Of a stretch of 64,000 nt of DNA, positions 35,396-48,618 are shown in pieces. The translations under genes were made by a program, and so were the position numbers. The stretch covers positions 1 to 64,000 of the forward strand of contig JAIQCW010000093.1 of NCBI GenBank assembly GCA_020283715.1. Direction: 5' to 3'. The notes beneath the pieces were generated by a model, which had not been told where the DNA came from, did no database searches, and saw nothing but the letters and a program-made list of their open reading frames with translations. The DNA is from Cytauxzoon felis. Its lineage: Eukaryota; Apicomplexa; Aconoidasida; Piroplasmida; Theileriidae. Position 1 is the stretch's first letter; each line of letters starts with the position of its first letter.

Positions 35396-35846
35396 GCAGT
35401 TTGTTTAAAATAATAATGGACAAAATTCTAAATTAGAAGCCAAATGTGTATATATAGAACAATTTCGGTTATATGATACATTCATTTTAAAGTAATGTGA
35501 TTTATTAAGACTTAAGAAGTCGGCCATTTCAATAATGTATATTAATAGGATAATCTGTTGTCCTCCGTCATATTTTACAATGGACTCAAAACTGGTAAAA
35601 TAACAAATTCATATAATAAAAATATTACGCGAGAATAATGTTTAATTTCCTAGGTCTGTGGCACCATGTATGTTGAGTAACTTAAATAAGATTACAACAC
35701 AAAATTGTATATTGTTACTTCAAAAGGCAAAAAATTAAAATATTTACAGTAGCGATGATTTGAAATAGATTTTAGTTTATTGTTTTGACCAAGTTAATGT
35801 GCTAGGTAAATTTCTATTGGAAATTTACATATTTTTATCTAAATGT
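35396..35846. other. Intergenic region between the COG4 3' end and the PPR gene start
   Basis: AT-rich gap of 450 bases; both flanking genes are on the minus strand, so it should hold the 3' end of COG4 and the promoter of the PPR gene. No other feature is seen. Confidence 0.5.
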
Positions 35847-38306
35847 TCATAAATCTATACGCAATAGAGCATATTTTTCAACATCAAATCCTTTGTTTTC
35901 ATCTAATATTGTTAATATATCGTTGAAGATATAAATTACCCTTTAGTAAGATCAATTCTGTCTTGCTATTGACATTTAATACATCAATTATTTGAAACAG
36001 CAAGTTGAACTAAATTCTTTCATATAATTTAAATTTAAAATCTAACCTGTTTACGTATTTGTGGATCTAAACTAGAACATGTGGAAAATAATGATCTAAT
36101 TATAATATCTAAACGAATTGCGCCATAAATTGTAAATTGCCTAGTAGTTATAGAGGATTCTATATATTGACAAATCTGTAGAGTATAATTAAATGAATTT
36201 ATTTTTACTAACCCTTTCTACAAGTCTTGTTATGCACATCAAACCAATAGATGGAGCATAATTATGATCAATATGTTTAAATACAATTTCTAATATGCGT
36301 ACAAGTTCAACTATGAATTCATCATCCTATTACGGGTAAATTCATAACCAATAATATAATACCTGGTAAGAAGAATAACTTTCTTCATCCAAGCAGAAGT
36401 CTATTCTAGAAAAGGAATTTAGAGGTTCAGTTATATGTTCCTGAACATTGACATTTCATTTAACGAACTGTTTACCTTTAAAATGTTTAGTGCATACTTA
36501 CACGTAGTGTCCCGTATATCCTCATATTCGTTTCTAACTAAATCAAGAGTTTGTATAGTGTTTTCAATTAAAAGAGTTTTGTTGTGTCTTCCTATAACAG
36601 ATATAGCAAATAAATATTGAATTACCTCTAGCAAACTCATTTTTAAAGTACTCGTTCATTTCATCTTGAAATTTTACCAATAAATTTAAACATTCTTCAA
36701 CATTATTTAAACAATGAATGAAACTATATCTAGAATCTATATATCAATTAATAACGTTATTAAAAAAGGTTATATACACGAACCAACTGTTTCGGGTAAT
36801 GGTTGCTTCATATTTTTAAAGTGGTCTTCAAGCATATCATACCATCCATGATTAAGATTCTCCAGGTTCTAATATTTAATGATGAACATGATAATTAAAA
36901 GTACAAACTCTAGTCCATTTTTCATAAATTTTTTGACTTTCAATTAGATTATGCATTAATATCGACCTTAAATCATTACTAATTACACTGGCAACTTGAT
37001 TAAATGTAGCACAAGCAGCCTGTATATCTCCAGTACCAATGGCACGAAGCTGCGATTTTTGTAAAACAAAAAAAATGTCATCAACAACTGTACTAGTAGG
37101 ATTATGATATAGTTCGTCAGGACTCAGGTATATAGTGTCTGCAACCTCTACAGCTTGATGTACAGCCTTTGTAACCAGAGTATGCTCTAGTTTGACATAT
37201 ATACTAAACAAAGATTGTAAAAGTTTTGTGGCAGAACTAAGCTTAGTCAAGCCATCATCACCGAATTTATCACGGTCTTCATTTTTAATAAACAGAGTTT
37301 TATAAACAGGTTTTGTAACTTCACTTAATGCAGCTTCAAAATCCAACCACAATGAGCTTATACCAGCAATATCATCTAAAACGGCCTCAAGTTTAGTCAT
37401 ATCACTGATGTTAACGTTTTTCACACTAGAATTCTGCAAAAATCTCTCTATATCTGTGATTGAATTGTCATTGTAGATGTCATTTATAAAAGGGGAAATC
37501 TTTGATTTAATAAACCCAATGAATATGCGAGTTGCATCGATTGATGCTGAATTGTGTATCTCCCTGCAAATCTTTATATAATAAACTCCACCCAACTCCA
37601 GGTGTACGACTGCTGCTTGACCAAGGAGTAAATTACGTGCGTTTTCAGTAACTCTTCTTAAGGCACTGTGTTCTCCACCTGCCACTATATTGTACCTGTC
37701 CGTATCCAAAATAGAACCGGTTTCTATTCGTATGGATGATAAATAAGTATCGTAAACCTCCTTTTCAGCACCAAGCGCCATTGCTAATCTGGTTAAAATA
37801 TGCGATTGATGCGAATCCATATTTGACCTCAGTTTGTCAAGAGTTATTTGACGTAAAGAAGCTAAATCTTTACCTATGTAACCGTTAGATAATACTCTCA
37901 AAATATCATCCCAGTGACCAGATGATTTGGACAATTCGGTGGCGTGTATGTACCTTTCTATTTCACCAGATATATCATGATAATTGTCATTTTTAAAAAA
38001 AGATATTAATTTAATAGCAGAATCATGTATGATTCTCAGGTTTTCTACTATTTTTACAGCTGATTTAAGGTTGTTTAAGGCATAGTCACTAGAATCCGCT
38101 GACGTTTTTAATTCCTGCCAAAATGACTCAACTTCTTTGAAGTCTTTATTTGTGTTTATATGTACATCATATAGAGGTAGTTGTTTCAAAAGTTTGGTTG
38201 TATTTTGTAATTGCCGTAAGACTGTAGCATCATAACTCCCTAACTCATTTAATATATTTTGTTCTATCTCAGATAAACAATTATACACATGTTTTATAGA
38301 AGACAT
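35847..38306 (-). CDS. COG4: Conserved oligomeric Golgi complex subunit 4, about 715 aa
   Basis: A large first exon (38306-36909) is followed by about eight small exons down to the TGA at 35849-35847; the exact donor of the second exon near 36780 is ambiguous. The protein is helical throughout, with COG4 landmarks TSTVVDDIFFVLQKSQLRA, a following helix ending FNQVASVISNDL, then FIHCLNNVEECLNLL and a terminal YALLRIDL. COG4 is part of lobe A of the COG tether that recycles Golgi vesicles and binds SNAREs. The size is slightly below the animal protein (about 785 residues). Confidence 0.75.
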
Positions 38307-38444
38307 AATCGGTCAAACAATATTCATAATTGTAATCATAAGAGAGTGTGTCATGAAAAATCGTCGCGGCACCCCGACACCGTAACATATAAATTTTGCC
38401 GATATATATATTTAAATTTATATAGATAATAAAGTAATCTGATA

Positions 38445-40673
38445 TTATAGGTCGTCATATTTAACACTAGGTCTACAATACTCGTCATTGGCGAATGTAA
38501 CGATTTGATCCTACAAAAAAGTGTAAATATACTAATCAAATACGTACTCTTTTAACCTGAGGTTTATCAAAATCATAATACTCTCTACGCTTGCGCTTAT
38601 TAGAATTTCCTAAATAGAATATGTCATAGACATTTAACCAAAAACATACCCATTCTGTTAAACTGATCACCAACTCTTTTATAAAAATCACTAGTTGTAG
38701 TATCAAAATCAGATACTGGCTTCTGTAATACCGGTATTGATACTAACCTCTCAAACGGGTTACACTTGGTATCTCTATGTGCATTGAAAAATAGTTCCCT
38801 CATCTGAGGTAAACCACATTCAACGACGATTTTGTCGTACGAATCAGAATGCTTTAATTTAAGATGCTTCCATACGAATTTTGGATCGTTGAATAATTTC
38901 TTACATAATTTGCACCTAAACCTCTCTGGGCCATCTATGACTGAGTTCAAATTACAAAATTGTTTCCACCTTTCTTCAATAAGTTGACTATCTTCAACAT
39001 ATTGAGGGGGTGCCAAATCACTATTCAATATATGTAGCGCAAATGATTCGACATCTTTCAACCACTGAATTTGTGCGTATGATACTTTAAATGCGCTAGT
39101 CAATTCCTCTTCCCAATCGTTTGCCTGATTATTCAAATGGTCTTTATCATTGGATATTATGTCTTTGGAGTTGTCCCAGGACGCAAACTTCACATTTACA
39201 TTATCACTCGTTAGACCATCCTCATTATCAAACAATTCATTCGTTAAATCAACTCTAACGTGACCAGCACCACCCATGTCCCATAACTCAATGTAATTTT
39301 GAGCTTTCTAATTAATATATTAATTATTATATTAAGTAAACATACAATTCTACCATAATAACAATAACTATGTACCATCCGTAAATAAATTAAATACAAA
39401 TCCAAACGACTATAATATATAATAAAAAATGTGTAATCACTAACAATTTAATATCTAAGTCCTCGGGTAACAGATCAACTAATGTATTGTCAGTTCTACC
39501 AAGTTCAGCATCTATAATAATTATAAACCTTTAAAAATGCTTAACATACCAAGCTTCTTTATCAATTTGCCAGTTAATGTCAAGTCCCTCATTATTACTA
39601 TGGGATGAGAACATATAGGAGGGCATATTCTCATTATGCATCGTTCTTTTGGTGGATTACAAGGCTCAAAACGCAAAAGAAAATCTTGAACTCTAAAAAA
39701 TAGCAAGGGTTAAATGATATACATACGTTAAATGATCCATATTCAAATCGTCACATAATTTTTTAATGTTTTCGTTCTCTGGCACAGTTACAAACACAGT
39801 TCTAACCAAATCATCCTTTTCGGCGACATAAAATATAGAATCGCCAACACGATGCTACATAAAAATATATTAAACTGCTTCTAATATAATACCTTTACAG
39901 CATTTATAACTTCAAACTTGAATACCCTTTCAGGTACATCTACCAATAATACAGAATTAAGAGGTGTACTGAATGATTTTCAATAAGAATACGAAAATAA
40001 AAAACTAACGTCAACGGTAGTCTATTACATAAACTATCGTCCTTAGGATATTCTAGTGGTATTTCATAAGCCCAATCATTATAAGTATATGATACGTCCG
40101 AAGAATTTTGGAACTCATCGGAGATACGAGACACTCCATATAAGCGCTTGAAACTAATTTCTAACAATAAATCTTTGTATTTTCCCGATTCATAATCCTG
40201 TATCATCATAGGATAATCAAATATAACACGTACTGCAATAAATTGCGAACTCCTAGCCAAAAATGCATTCTTAGTCACCAAATAATCCTCTCTCAAGTAA
40301 TATGGATGAAACTTTTCACGAAAAAATGTACGATGCTATAATAATTTATATTATTTATTACATATATTTAAATACTAACTTCATATTTATCATAATATAA
40401 TGTAATTTCATTATTGAGAAATTCATAAAGGTATTCGCTATATTCTTCAGCAGCCTTTTCGGGTGAAATTTCATCATCCTATATTAAATATTACAAAATA
40501 CAACAATAAATTAACGAACTTTAAGTGAGACGAATTGCTTAAAATTTAATACGCGGTGCTTTTCATTCCCATAACCATAGTATTTCCTAAATCCATAGTA
40601 ATATCAATAGCACAACAAACCTTTTCCGTTGTAGTGGACGCATAGCGATTTTACCCATCTTATTCATAGCCAT
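38445..40673 (-). CDS. SRRT: ARS2/SERRATE homologue, about 590 aa
   Basis: About eleven exons. The start is MAMNKMGKIAMRPLQRK. The early exons give the SERRATE/Ars2 N-terminal region (SEYLYEFLNNEITLYYDKYE, then FFREKFHPYY). The middle has the divergent RRM-like part, and the long exon 39277 to about 38650 contains the C2H2 zinc finger RFRCKLCKKLFNDPKFVWKH with LKLKH, followed by the conserved LFFNAHRD. The C-terminus is short (KYDDL). ARS2 links the nuclear cap-binding complex to RNA processing and decay. The domain order and the zinc finger make the assignment good even though the sequence is reduced compared with animals. Confidence 0.8.
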
Positions 40674-41500
40674 AACTAAATGATTATGATTCCAAATTAT
40701 GCGATTATTTAATATGACAGTGTTATTTGCGAAATATATCTAACACAAGATCCAATTAATTCAGATACTCTTATTATAACTTTTTAGAATTAGCATCTCT
40801 ACATATTAACCCGTTTATAATCAAAAATTAAGATCATTATCCAGATTCATACTATACTGATTGAATTTATCAATTGAAAGACTACCAAACTAAATTAGAA
40901 ACTCCAGAAGAACAATGAATATTATATTCCCAAAATACATCTCCTATGATTGATATGATAATATTTCAGCAATAAGATAAAATTGGATAATCGTGGAGAG
41001 TGTTTATCTACATCTATTATAGACGGTGGGGGACACCAATCGTTTCGACTGCTAGAATATTTGTTATTATAGTTTATAACTAATCCCATATTAATAAAAG
41101 AACGTGTATATATTTCTCTTTTAGTCTATGTATAATATGTGATTTTTCCTTTATTATTCCATTTACATGTTATGGGTGATGTAAACAATTATAAATACCT
41201 TTCTTCTACAGTTGATTATAAAAAATAAATGTCGTTAATCCTATAAAATTGTTGTTTTGATGTAATGAGTATTTGTTTTAATTTAAAATATGATCTCATC
41301 TAATACACTATCTAACCGGATAAACATTAATTATTTAATCGCATTTAATTATATATCGCACTTATAAACGATTTCAAAAATGTTTTATTAATGATATCTA
41401 TTATATTTAGCTTTATCCGGCCTCTATATATTTATAATCGTAGAGTTATATCACTGTTGGTCGTGATTCTCAAAAAGGCTAAAAACTGGAAACTTTGATA
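40674..41500. other. Intergenic region between divergent gene starts
   Basis: AT-rich DNA of 0.8 kb between the starts of ARS2 (minus) and IF-1 (plus). No gene or RNA is seen. Confidence 0.6.
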
Positions 41501-41955
41501 ATGCTAATTAGTATATTTATTTTTATTATTTTTAATATGATGGTTAATGAGCCTATTATATCTAATTCCTTAATGTATGTCATGGGCGGTAGCTATCCTA
41601 CTTTATTCATACAAATGCTAAATCGCAACAAAATCTTGTTAGACAGAACCAGCTACAAGACTAGGGTTTTAAGTGTAATAAACGACAAACTTATTGAATC
41701 GTCAAAAATATTCAAAAAAGGAACCGTTGTTGACTACAAAGGTGGTACTACATTCGTGGTCAAACTCGACGCATGTGATAAAAGGGTAACTTATATTTTA
41801 TAATTAACACTGTATATTCACAGCTATTATGTGACCTGGCTGGCAGGCTTGTAAAGAGAAGAGTACGAATAAGTATTAATACCAAGGTTAAAATAGAGCT
41901 TAATCTGTTATTTCCAGAACGTGGTAGAATTGTGGAAAGGTATAGTATAAGATAA
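41501..41955 (+). CDS. infA: Bacterial-type translation initiation factor IF-1, probably apicoplast-targeted, 138 aa
   Basis: Two exons (41501-41785 and 41824-41955) with a 38-nt phase-0 intron splitting the S1/OB fold. The mature part has GTVVDYKGGTTFVVKLD, RVRISINTKVKIEL and GRIVERY, matching the first, fourth and last strands of IF-1; the final GRIVxRY is the family hallmark. The first 20 residues (MLISIFIFIIFNMMVNEPII) form a hydrophobic signal peptide and the next 45 are basic, as in a bipartite apicoplast leader. Eukaryotic eIF1A also has this fold but is cytosolic and longer, with different ends. IF-1 fills the ribosomal A site during initiation in the plastid. Confidence 0.85.
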
Positions 41956-42140
41956 GATCAATATAAATAGAGATCATCATATTTTTGCCTTTGAATAACA
42001 TGTAGGTATAAGGGTTATATTCATTATTCAATTTATTGTTGGTCTATATTGAAAATATACAAAATCAGCAATAATTACATTAAATACTATTTTGCCATTA
42101 AAAACTTTTTTGTGCTGATATATTAAAATTAAAATTTGAA

Positions 42141-42918
42141 TCAGGTACTATTATAGTTGGAATACATTTTTAGAATACGCATAACCGTTATAAATGGGTC
42201 GTTATTTCCTAATTTCTCTACGAGCAAAATTGTATGTACAATATCAGAATTGCTCATGTGCTATATATGTCGGTAAATAACATTTAGTTTGTATTCTTAC
42301 TTCGATTAATACAAAACGATCCTTTTCAGACATTGTTAGTTGTTTAATTGTTTTGTTGTTCTGTATAGATTATGTTATTATCTCTCATGTACATACCAAA
42401 ATGAAATCATACTTTATATCATCGGATAGATCATCAAGACTGTACACTCCTTCAACCTTGATTGTGTAATTTACAAGATAAATGGGAAATAACTTACATG
42501 CGCTAATTGTATATCCTTAAGACTATCACCCATTTTAATAGTCAATGTCTGTAATTAATGGAAATGATAAAATTAGATTAAAGTACATTTAACATATTAT
42601 CTAATTTGTACATCGCGGAACGCTTCGTGTTCGATTCTATGATAGTACATGGAATGTAACTCTGTGCAGCTTCGGCGAATATACCAACCTGTAGGTTATA
42701 TAAAACCTTTTAGATAAAGTATAATACCAATTGCTTTAACTCTTCCTTTCTGTATTCGTCGTCACCCTTTAAGCAATCACTTATAGACTAGAATATAAGT
42801 CTAATTTTAAAAAAAATACCTCGTCATCATCATGATTACGCTTAAAAACACAGCTACCGAATATCATATCAACTGTCTTTGCTAATTTGTCCATAAACAA
42901 ACTAGTACAACTATCCAT
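42141..42918 (-). CDS. Seven-exon helical protein of unknown function, 183 aa
   Basis: Exons 42918-42820, 42787-42728, 42688-42587, 42548-42498, 42456-42397, 42360-42301 and 42260-42141; every exon is a multiple of three and every intron is phase 0, 27-41 nt, with GT..AG ends. The joined protein starts MDSCTSLFMDKLAKTVDMIF and contains helical acidic and hydrophobic stretches such as LKDIQLAHVEG, MSEKDRFVLIEHM and TILLVEKLGNND. No signal peptide, membrane span or known motif is seen. It could be a small subunit of a nuclear complex, but that is a guess. The regular splicing is the main evidence for a gene. Confidence 0.55.
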
Positions 42919-43809
42919 AATTACACTAAAATTGATTTATATTATACATCAAATAAAATAATAAGTATGTGTTAGAATATAGTCCATATATTTTGGGAAC
43001 AAAAAATATTAACCTTATAATACAATGTGCATCAAATAAATTCCATCGAATAAACAAATTACAAAACGAATGTGTTACGAAATAAATTGAAATCTAATAT
43101 GCAATCCAACAACCTCATACCCAAAAAAGAACGTTTGTCTTATCTATTACATTTCTTATTTATTTTTAATTAAAAGCTAAATAAATAATTAAATATACTT
43201 ATATCCATTTAAACAAATATCTGTATTATGCTTATAAACCTGTCATGTGTTGATTAAATTTACACATCTACTTTCCATAGTACAATAATACTAGTTTTTG
43301 ACCATAATTATTGTTACTTGATACGATTTTATACAAACTAAGTCTATTGTATTTTAGTCATCAGTGTTACCCTTGCCACGATCATAACTTATATTCATTC
43401 TGAAGGTAAAAATATTTTCTTTAATCATTCACATGGTTTAAATTACTGTCTAATATCAAAAAAAATAGTAGTAGAAGTCGATGAAAATTATCAGAAAATA
43501 TGAACCGATCTTTTTACGTGTTCACCTTGTTTATGTATGATATTCGTCTGTGCTCTGATAATAATATAAGTCACCAATACATCCAAAATTGGTTTGAATA
43601 CATTGTTAACCATCCATAATTACTATATATGTCGATATATATTCATTAATTTGTGTTTTACTTGTAACTTAGGGTTAAAAGTAGACGTGATATTGATATA
43701 TGTTTTACACAAATCCCTCATTATATTCATCGTGTATCTACGATGATTCTAACATTAGTAAGAATAATGTTGTTCTCTTGTTACATGAGCTATATGCTTT
43801 CTGTAAAAA
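42919..43809. other. Intergenic region between divergent gene starts
   Basis: AT-rich gap of 0.9 kb between the seven-exon gene (minus) and the TBC gene (plus). No coding frame or RNA gene is seen. Confidence 0.55.
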
Positions 43810-44902
43810 ATGAAAATTTATTGGATAAACCGTAAACATCAAAAGTATGATTCGATTAGTGAAGTCGATATTCATAAAAAAAATCCTCCACTAATATCAA
43901 ATGAAATTCCAAAACCAATTAACTTGCGTAAACAAATATCGAGAGGAATTTGCGAATATAACCGCGGTCAACTTTGGAAGGATCTGACTAAGGCATCTTA
44001 CTACCGTGGTACGTTTGAAATCATACTATAACTCAAAAAAGTGTAGAATCACTGCCAAACAACATATATGGATGTTTACAACAATCATTTAACAGTGAAA
44101 TAGATGAAGAAATTTTAAAGGATGTTAAAAGGACGTTTACAAACATTAGAGTATTTAGAACTCACACTCTTCAGAGATCTTTGTTTAATGTTCTACGAGC
44201 ATATGCTTCTCTAAACAAAAGCATAGGTAAATTATTATATATAAATGATGTATTAATATAGGATATTGTCAAGGTATGGCATTTATTGTAGGAATGCTAC
44301 TATTATACATGAATGAAGAAGATGCATTTTTTACCATGGTAACATAATTGTTATATATTATATTATTCAAATGTAGATTGGTATACTAGAAAAACACGAT
44401 TTAAAGTCATTATTTTCACCAGAGATGAAATTAATGGAACAGTATTCAAGAGTGTTAAATATACTGGTTAAAAAAAAGTTACCAATGTTTGTTATAATAT
44501 TTATCAATATGAATATCTTAATAATATAGATTATACAACCATTTACAAGTGAATCAAATTTCTGTAGATATATTTTCATTCCAATGGTTTCTAACATTAT
44601 TTACATACAATTTTACCCCTAATGCGGCAGCTCCACTTTGGGATATTTTATTATCTGAGGATAGAGATATACTATTCTTAGTTGCTATAAACATATTGGA
44701 ATCAATAGAGGTAAATCATATTATATTAGTAATAAGTTTATATTTGTAGTCAATATTGATAAATGAAACGCAAAATGGAATATTTGAAGTATTAAATAAT
44801 CTTACAATGTATGTGAACACGTATTCAATTATACGAAATGTTTTAAAGGCCAATAAACTTTCTAATATTAAAAATGTAACTAATAAATATATAAATAAAT
44901 AA
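43810..44902 (+). CDS. TBC-domain Rab GTPase-activating protein, 296 aa
   Basis: Six exons: 43810-44008, 44047-44226, 44262-44338, 44377-44477, 44530-44710, 44750-44902. The joined protein has the TBC landmarks in order: [16 protein letters not shown], the arginine-finger motif IxxDxxR as ILKDVKR, the glutamine finger in [23 protein letters not shown] and the [10 protein letters not shown] motif. With both fingers present it should stimulate GTP hydrolysis on a Rab protein, acting at endomembranes. The TBC domain fills nearly the whole protein. The target Rab is not predictable. The stop is 15 nt from that of the convergent TPS-like gene. Confidence 0.85.
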
Positions 44903-44917
44903 TAAATTAATTACCAA

Positions 44918-47900
44918 TCAACGTTTTGCAAGGTATGATAATAATTCAGAAACTTCAAGATAATCATTTAAATAAAATTTGGCCTTGCTTGGTCTTTTGC
45001 CTACTGTACATGAAATGTAGTTATCTAATTGTTCATCTATCTTAGATTCATCAATTAAACTATCGGATGTGCCATCTTTATTACTAACACGGTTACACAA
45101 AGTATTTAACGCTTTAAACATCTCTTCGTCTGAACGGTCATCACCTATGCATAAAATAAAGTCAAAATCCCCAAATAATACAGAATACTTCTTAACAACA
45201 TTTAAAAATGTGTTACCTTTATTTATACCTTTCAGTTTAACCTCTACACGACCCTTTCCACGGTGAACTTCAACGGGAAATCGAGCCATAACCTCACTAC
45301 ATTTGTTATTAATTAAATTATAATATAAAAAACATACCAAAGTACAGGATATAGTTCATTAGCTTGTATAGTGCCAAATTCTGGATCTGAATTGTGATAT
45401 TGGAATGATACAGCACTACCATCAATATCCAAATAACTTCCAGGTGTACGTTTGGCATATTGCTCAAGTATCTGTGTAGCAGCATCTTTCCATGACTCTG
45501 ACACTACCTCATGAGTACAATACCATTCATTACCAGAAACAGCTGGCAGTTTAATATCATATCCGTGCTCAGCACACATACCAACGTTGTCAAATTCACC
45601 AAACCATGATTCCATGATCTTCTTTACCCTACAGCTAATCAAAACAATAACGTTACGTTTATCAGATGCTAATATCCTCAAACTTTCCAAATTTATTTCT
45701 AATGGAGCACTGTGCAATTTAATCTGTCGCTTCATTTCACTTGTAGAACGCACACGAGCATCAGACAGATTGGGTGACAACGTACCCTCACAGTCTAAAA
45801 ATAATAATCGTCGTTTTGAATTTTCAAAATATTTTAAAACGTATTCAGGATCAAGCAATTGAAAATTGCTAGATACAGAATATGTTTTGTATGTCCTACC
45901 AAAACCCCAAGTTAAATGAATCATATTATCCTTCTTTCTGGCATAAAATAATTCCTTAACAAAGTCCTCAACCCATGTAATAGTATCATATGACATCAAA
46001 TAATCCACATCGCGTCTACAGGACTCAATACTATCCTCCAAACTTCTAGACATGACAGTATCTAAAGCGTCCATAACACTTTCCATGTGCCATGGATTAA
46101 CTCTTACAGCAGACAATAAAGTCTTACTAAATCCTGTAAATTCACTGACAATGGCAGTGGCGGCCATTCCCTTCCTGCAAAAAATGTATTCGAATGCAGC
46201 CAAATTAATACCACCACGAATGGCGGTATCCATAAAACAATCGGCTGCCATGAATAATGCATATTTTTGTTCAGTTGTAATATTACAATTAAAAATAATA
46301 TGAGTGGTCTAAATGTAAATAATTTGTTAACACTGTGACAAACCTGAAAATCTGCATTAATTGCATGTACCAATTCACGGAGCTTTATGAAAATATCTAC
46401 ATTCCCTTCCCATAATGTATCCATAGTACAAGCATGTTGTACTAACAATACTTTACCACGAGCATTCGGATACGCACGTAAAAATCTTCTAAAAGCTTTA
46501 AACTTAAGTACAAGACCAGAAAGACGGGTATCTCGATCAACTGAAGCTATTATAAATCGGTTTGGCCATTTCTTTTTTAGATCTTCTACAAGTTCTGGAA
46601 TACGCGTGTTATCAGCAATTTTTTTCATCAACATGTCAGGTTGTATGTGAGCGTGTGACATTCTGACCATCACCTGTCTTCCATTGTACTCGATACGTAA
46701 TACACCACCAACAGAAAAATTAAATTCCAATCCAAGTAACCTTCTGCACGAAGTCAAAAATTGTCGAGCAAATTCGAAATAATGAAATCCAATCAAATCG
46801 GCACATAACATGCTACGCAATATCTCTTCCCTAACCGCCAAGCATGCAAACAAACTACAAGATGGAAACAAAGCGTGCATAAAAAGTCCTATATTCGCCG
46901 TTCTGGTCTTTCTAGTTATAAAGTGTGGGACCATTAACAATTTATAATCATGTACCCATATATAATCGTTGTCAGATATACATTGTGCAACCACTGATGC
47001 ATAATAATTATTAACCTTCAGGAAAGATTGCCATAAGTCCCAGTTGAATTCTTTCTGCTCTACTATATCCCACAATCCAATGTTATAAAATAAGTTCCAC
47101 ATGTATATTTGACAAAATTTTAGCGACTTCTTCAATTCACCTCTAGGAATAAATACGGGTATGCAATCGTAAGACAAAAGCAATTTACGAATTTCCTCCT
47201 GTTCCTCTTCAGTAAATTCTACTACGTATTGACCATCTTCACTGTTTGTATTTTCCATATTTAGTAAGTCATGGCGTTTTGTGCCACGGTCCACAGAATC
47301 ACCACGCTTGAATGCACGAGAACCACTAAAAGTTTTATCCTCAAAATATTCAGCATACTTAGTATTAGTATTGAAATCATTTTTAGAATCGCTCTCACTT
47401 TCAGCAGTAATCGAGCATGCACCTATAAAGCGCATCCTATTATTATAACGATTACGTAATTCCCACATCATTGACGTAAGAGGTGTATTGCTATCTCTTA
47501 TGCCAAATGTACCATCTGATTGACGAAAAATCTGTATAGGTAGACGTGAAGATACGTAATAAACCATGTCATTTGAGTCCAAATCACACGTGCCCAAATC
47601 TTGTGCAATTCTTAAATGAGCATTTGGGCTCCTCTCGTATGAGCGCAAGCCTGTTGATTGTACCCCTTCTGTATCCTTATCCTTAAAAGTATACTTAGAG
47701 CATTTGTTACGATAATAACCTTCATCATCTTCTACTAGCATTTCATTACCTGTTGGTTCTAGTCTCCGCAAGGATGAGTCACACCATCTCAGGAAATTAC
47801 CCCTATCATCTAATACAGCATACCTATATTCCACCACTTGTTTAAGTGGAAGGTGTACAGGAGTATATGAATTCCATATATCTTCTGCAATGTCACTCAC

Positions 47901-48026
47901 GGCTAATTCGTGAGCATATTTAGTATTCCAATTACCTAACTTGCTGTCTGATCCTACAACAATAAGCCTATTTCCAAATTCCAATTCTGCACGATAGCGA
48001 AAATGTACAGCAGTGTAAAAAACCAT
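44918..48026 (-). CDS. CBM20-TPS-TPP trehalose-6-phosphate synthase/phosphatase-like fusion, 1010 aa
   Basis: Three exons: 48026-46344, 46308-45338, 45296-44918. Residues about 1-95 resemble a starch-binding CBM20 domain (IVVGSDSKLGNWNTKYAHEL, VEYRYAVLDDRG). The GT20 synthase domain follows (VFIPRGELKKSLKFCQIYMW, YIWVHDYKLLMVPHFI), then a HAD phosphatase domain (LLFLDCEGTLSP, EHGYDIKLP, GDDRSDEEMF). Residues essential in OtsA-type synthases look changed: the KG of DRLDYxKG reads SG in SVDRDTRLSGL, and the Asp of LRDGMNLV is Gly in IRGGINLAAFE. HAD motif I is DCEGT instead of DxDGT. The layout matches plant class II TPS proteins, which are mostly regulatory. Synthase activity is unlikely; phosphatase activity is uncertain. 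Confidence 0.85.
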
Positions 48027-48618
48027 TGTCAAACTGGGAGAAATAATTTATAGAATACTGTATCTCAATATCCAAACAAAACAAATGTCCAATGTTTGAT
48101 AGAGCACTGATAAACTCTATTATAAATCCTCTCCAAAATGCTACATTCTAGTGTTATAAAGTTAGTGAGATATGGCGTAAGTCTTTAAAAATATTGAAAT
48201 GATTTAGACTTAAGAATCATCTTCGGGACGAAATATAAATCCCCTTTAGCACTTAGACACCATCCAGATGAAATTAAAAAAGAATAAACTAATGTATTAT
48301 ATTTACATAAACGGTAATATTTAACAAATTTCCAAAATTAAAGTTTCATAATATAGTGGACGATCACCACCAAGAATTTACATAGTTGTGGGATTGCGAA
48401 AGGATTCCCGTATATTATGCTCTATAATTTAATAAATAAAGTGTTATGTTTATAAGTAAGATATGTTAGTTACCACTTATCATTTGGAATGAAATAGTAA
48501 GTATTTACACATATGAGGTCGCTCAATATTATAAATCTATTAACTAATGAAATGATAAGTACTTAATAATAATCTTTATAACATTAATATTGAATATTTC
48601 GCTAATTAGTGTGTAGAA
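48027..48618. other. Intergenic region upstream of the TPS-like gene
   Basis: AT-rich gap of 0.6 kb; both flanking genes read leftward, so it should contain the promoter of the TPS-like gene and the 3' end of the HPR-like gene to its right. No gene or RNA is recognised. Confidence 0.5.
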
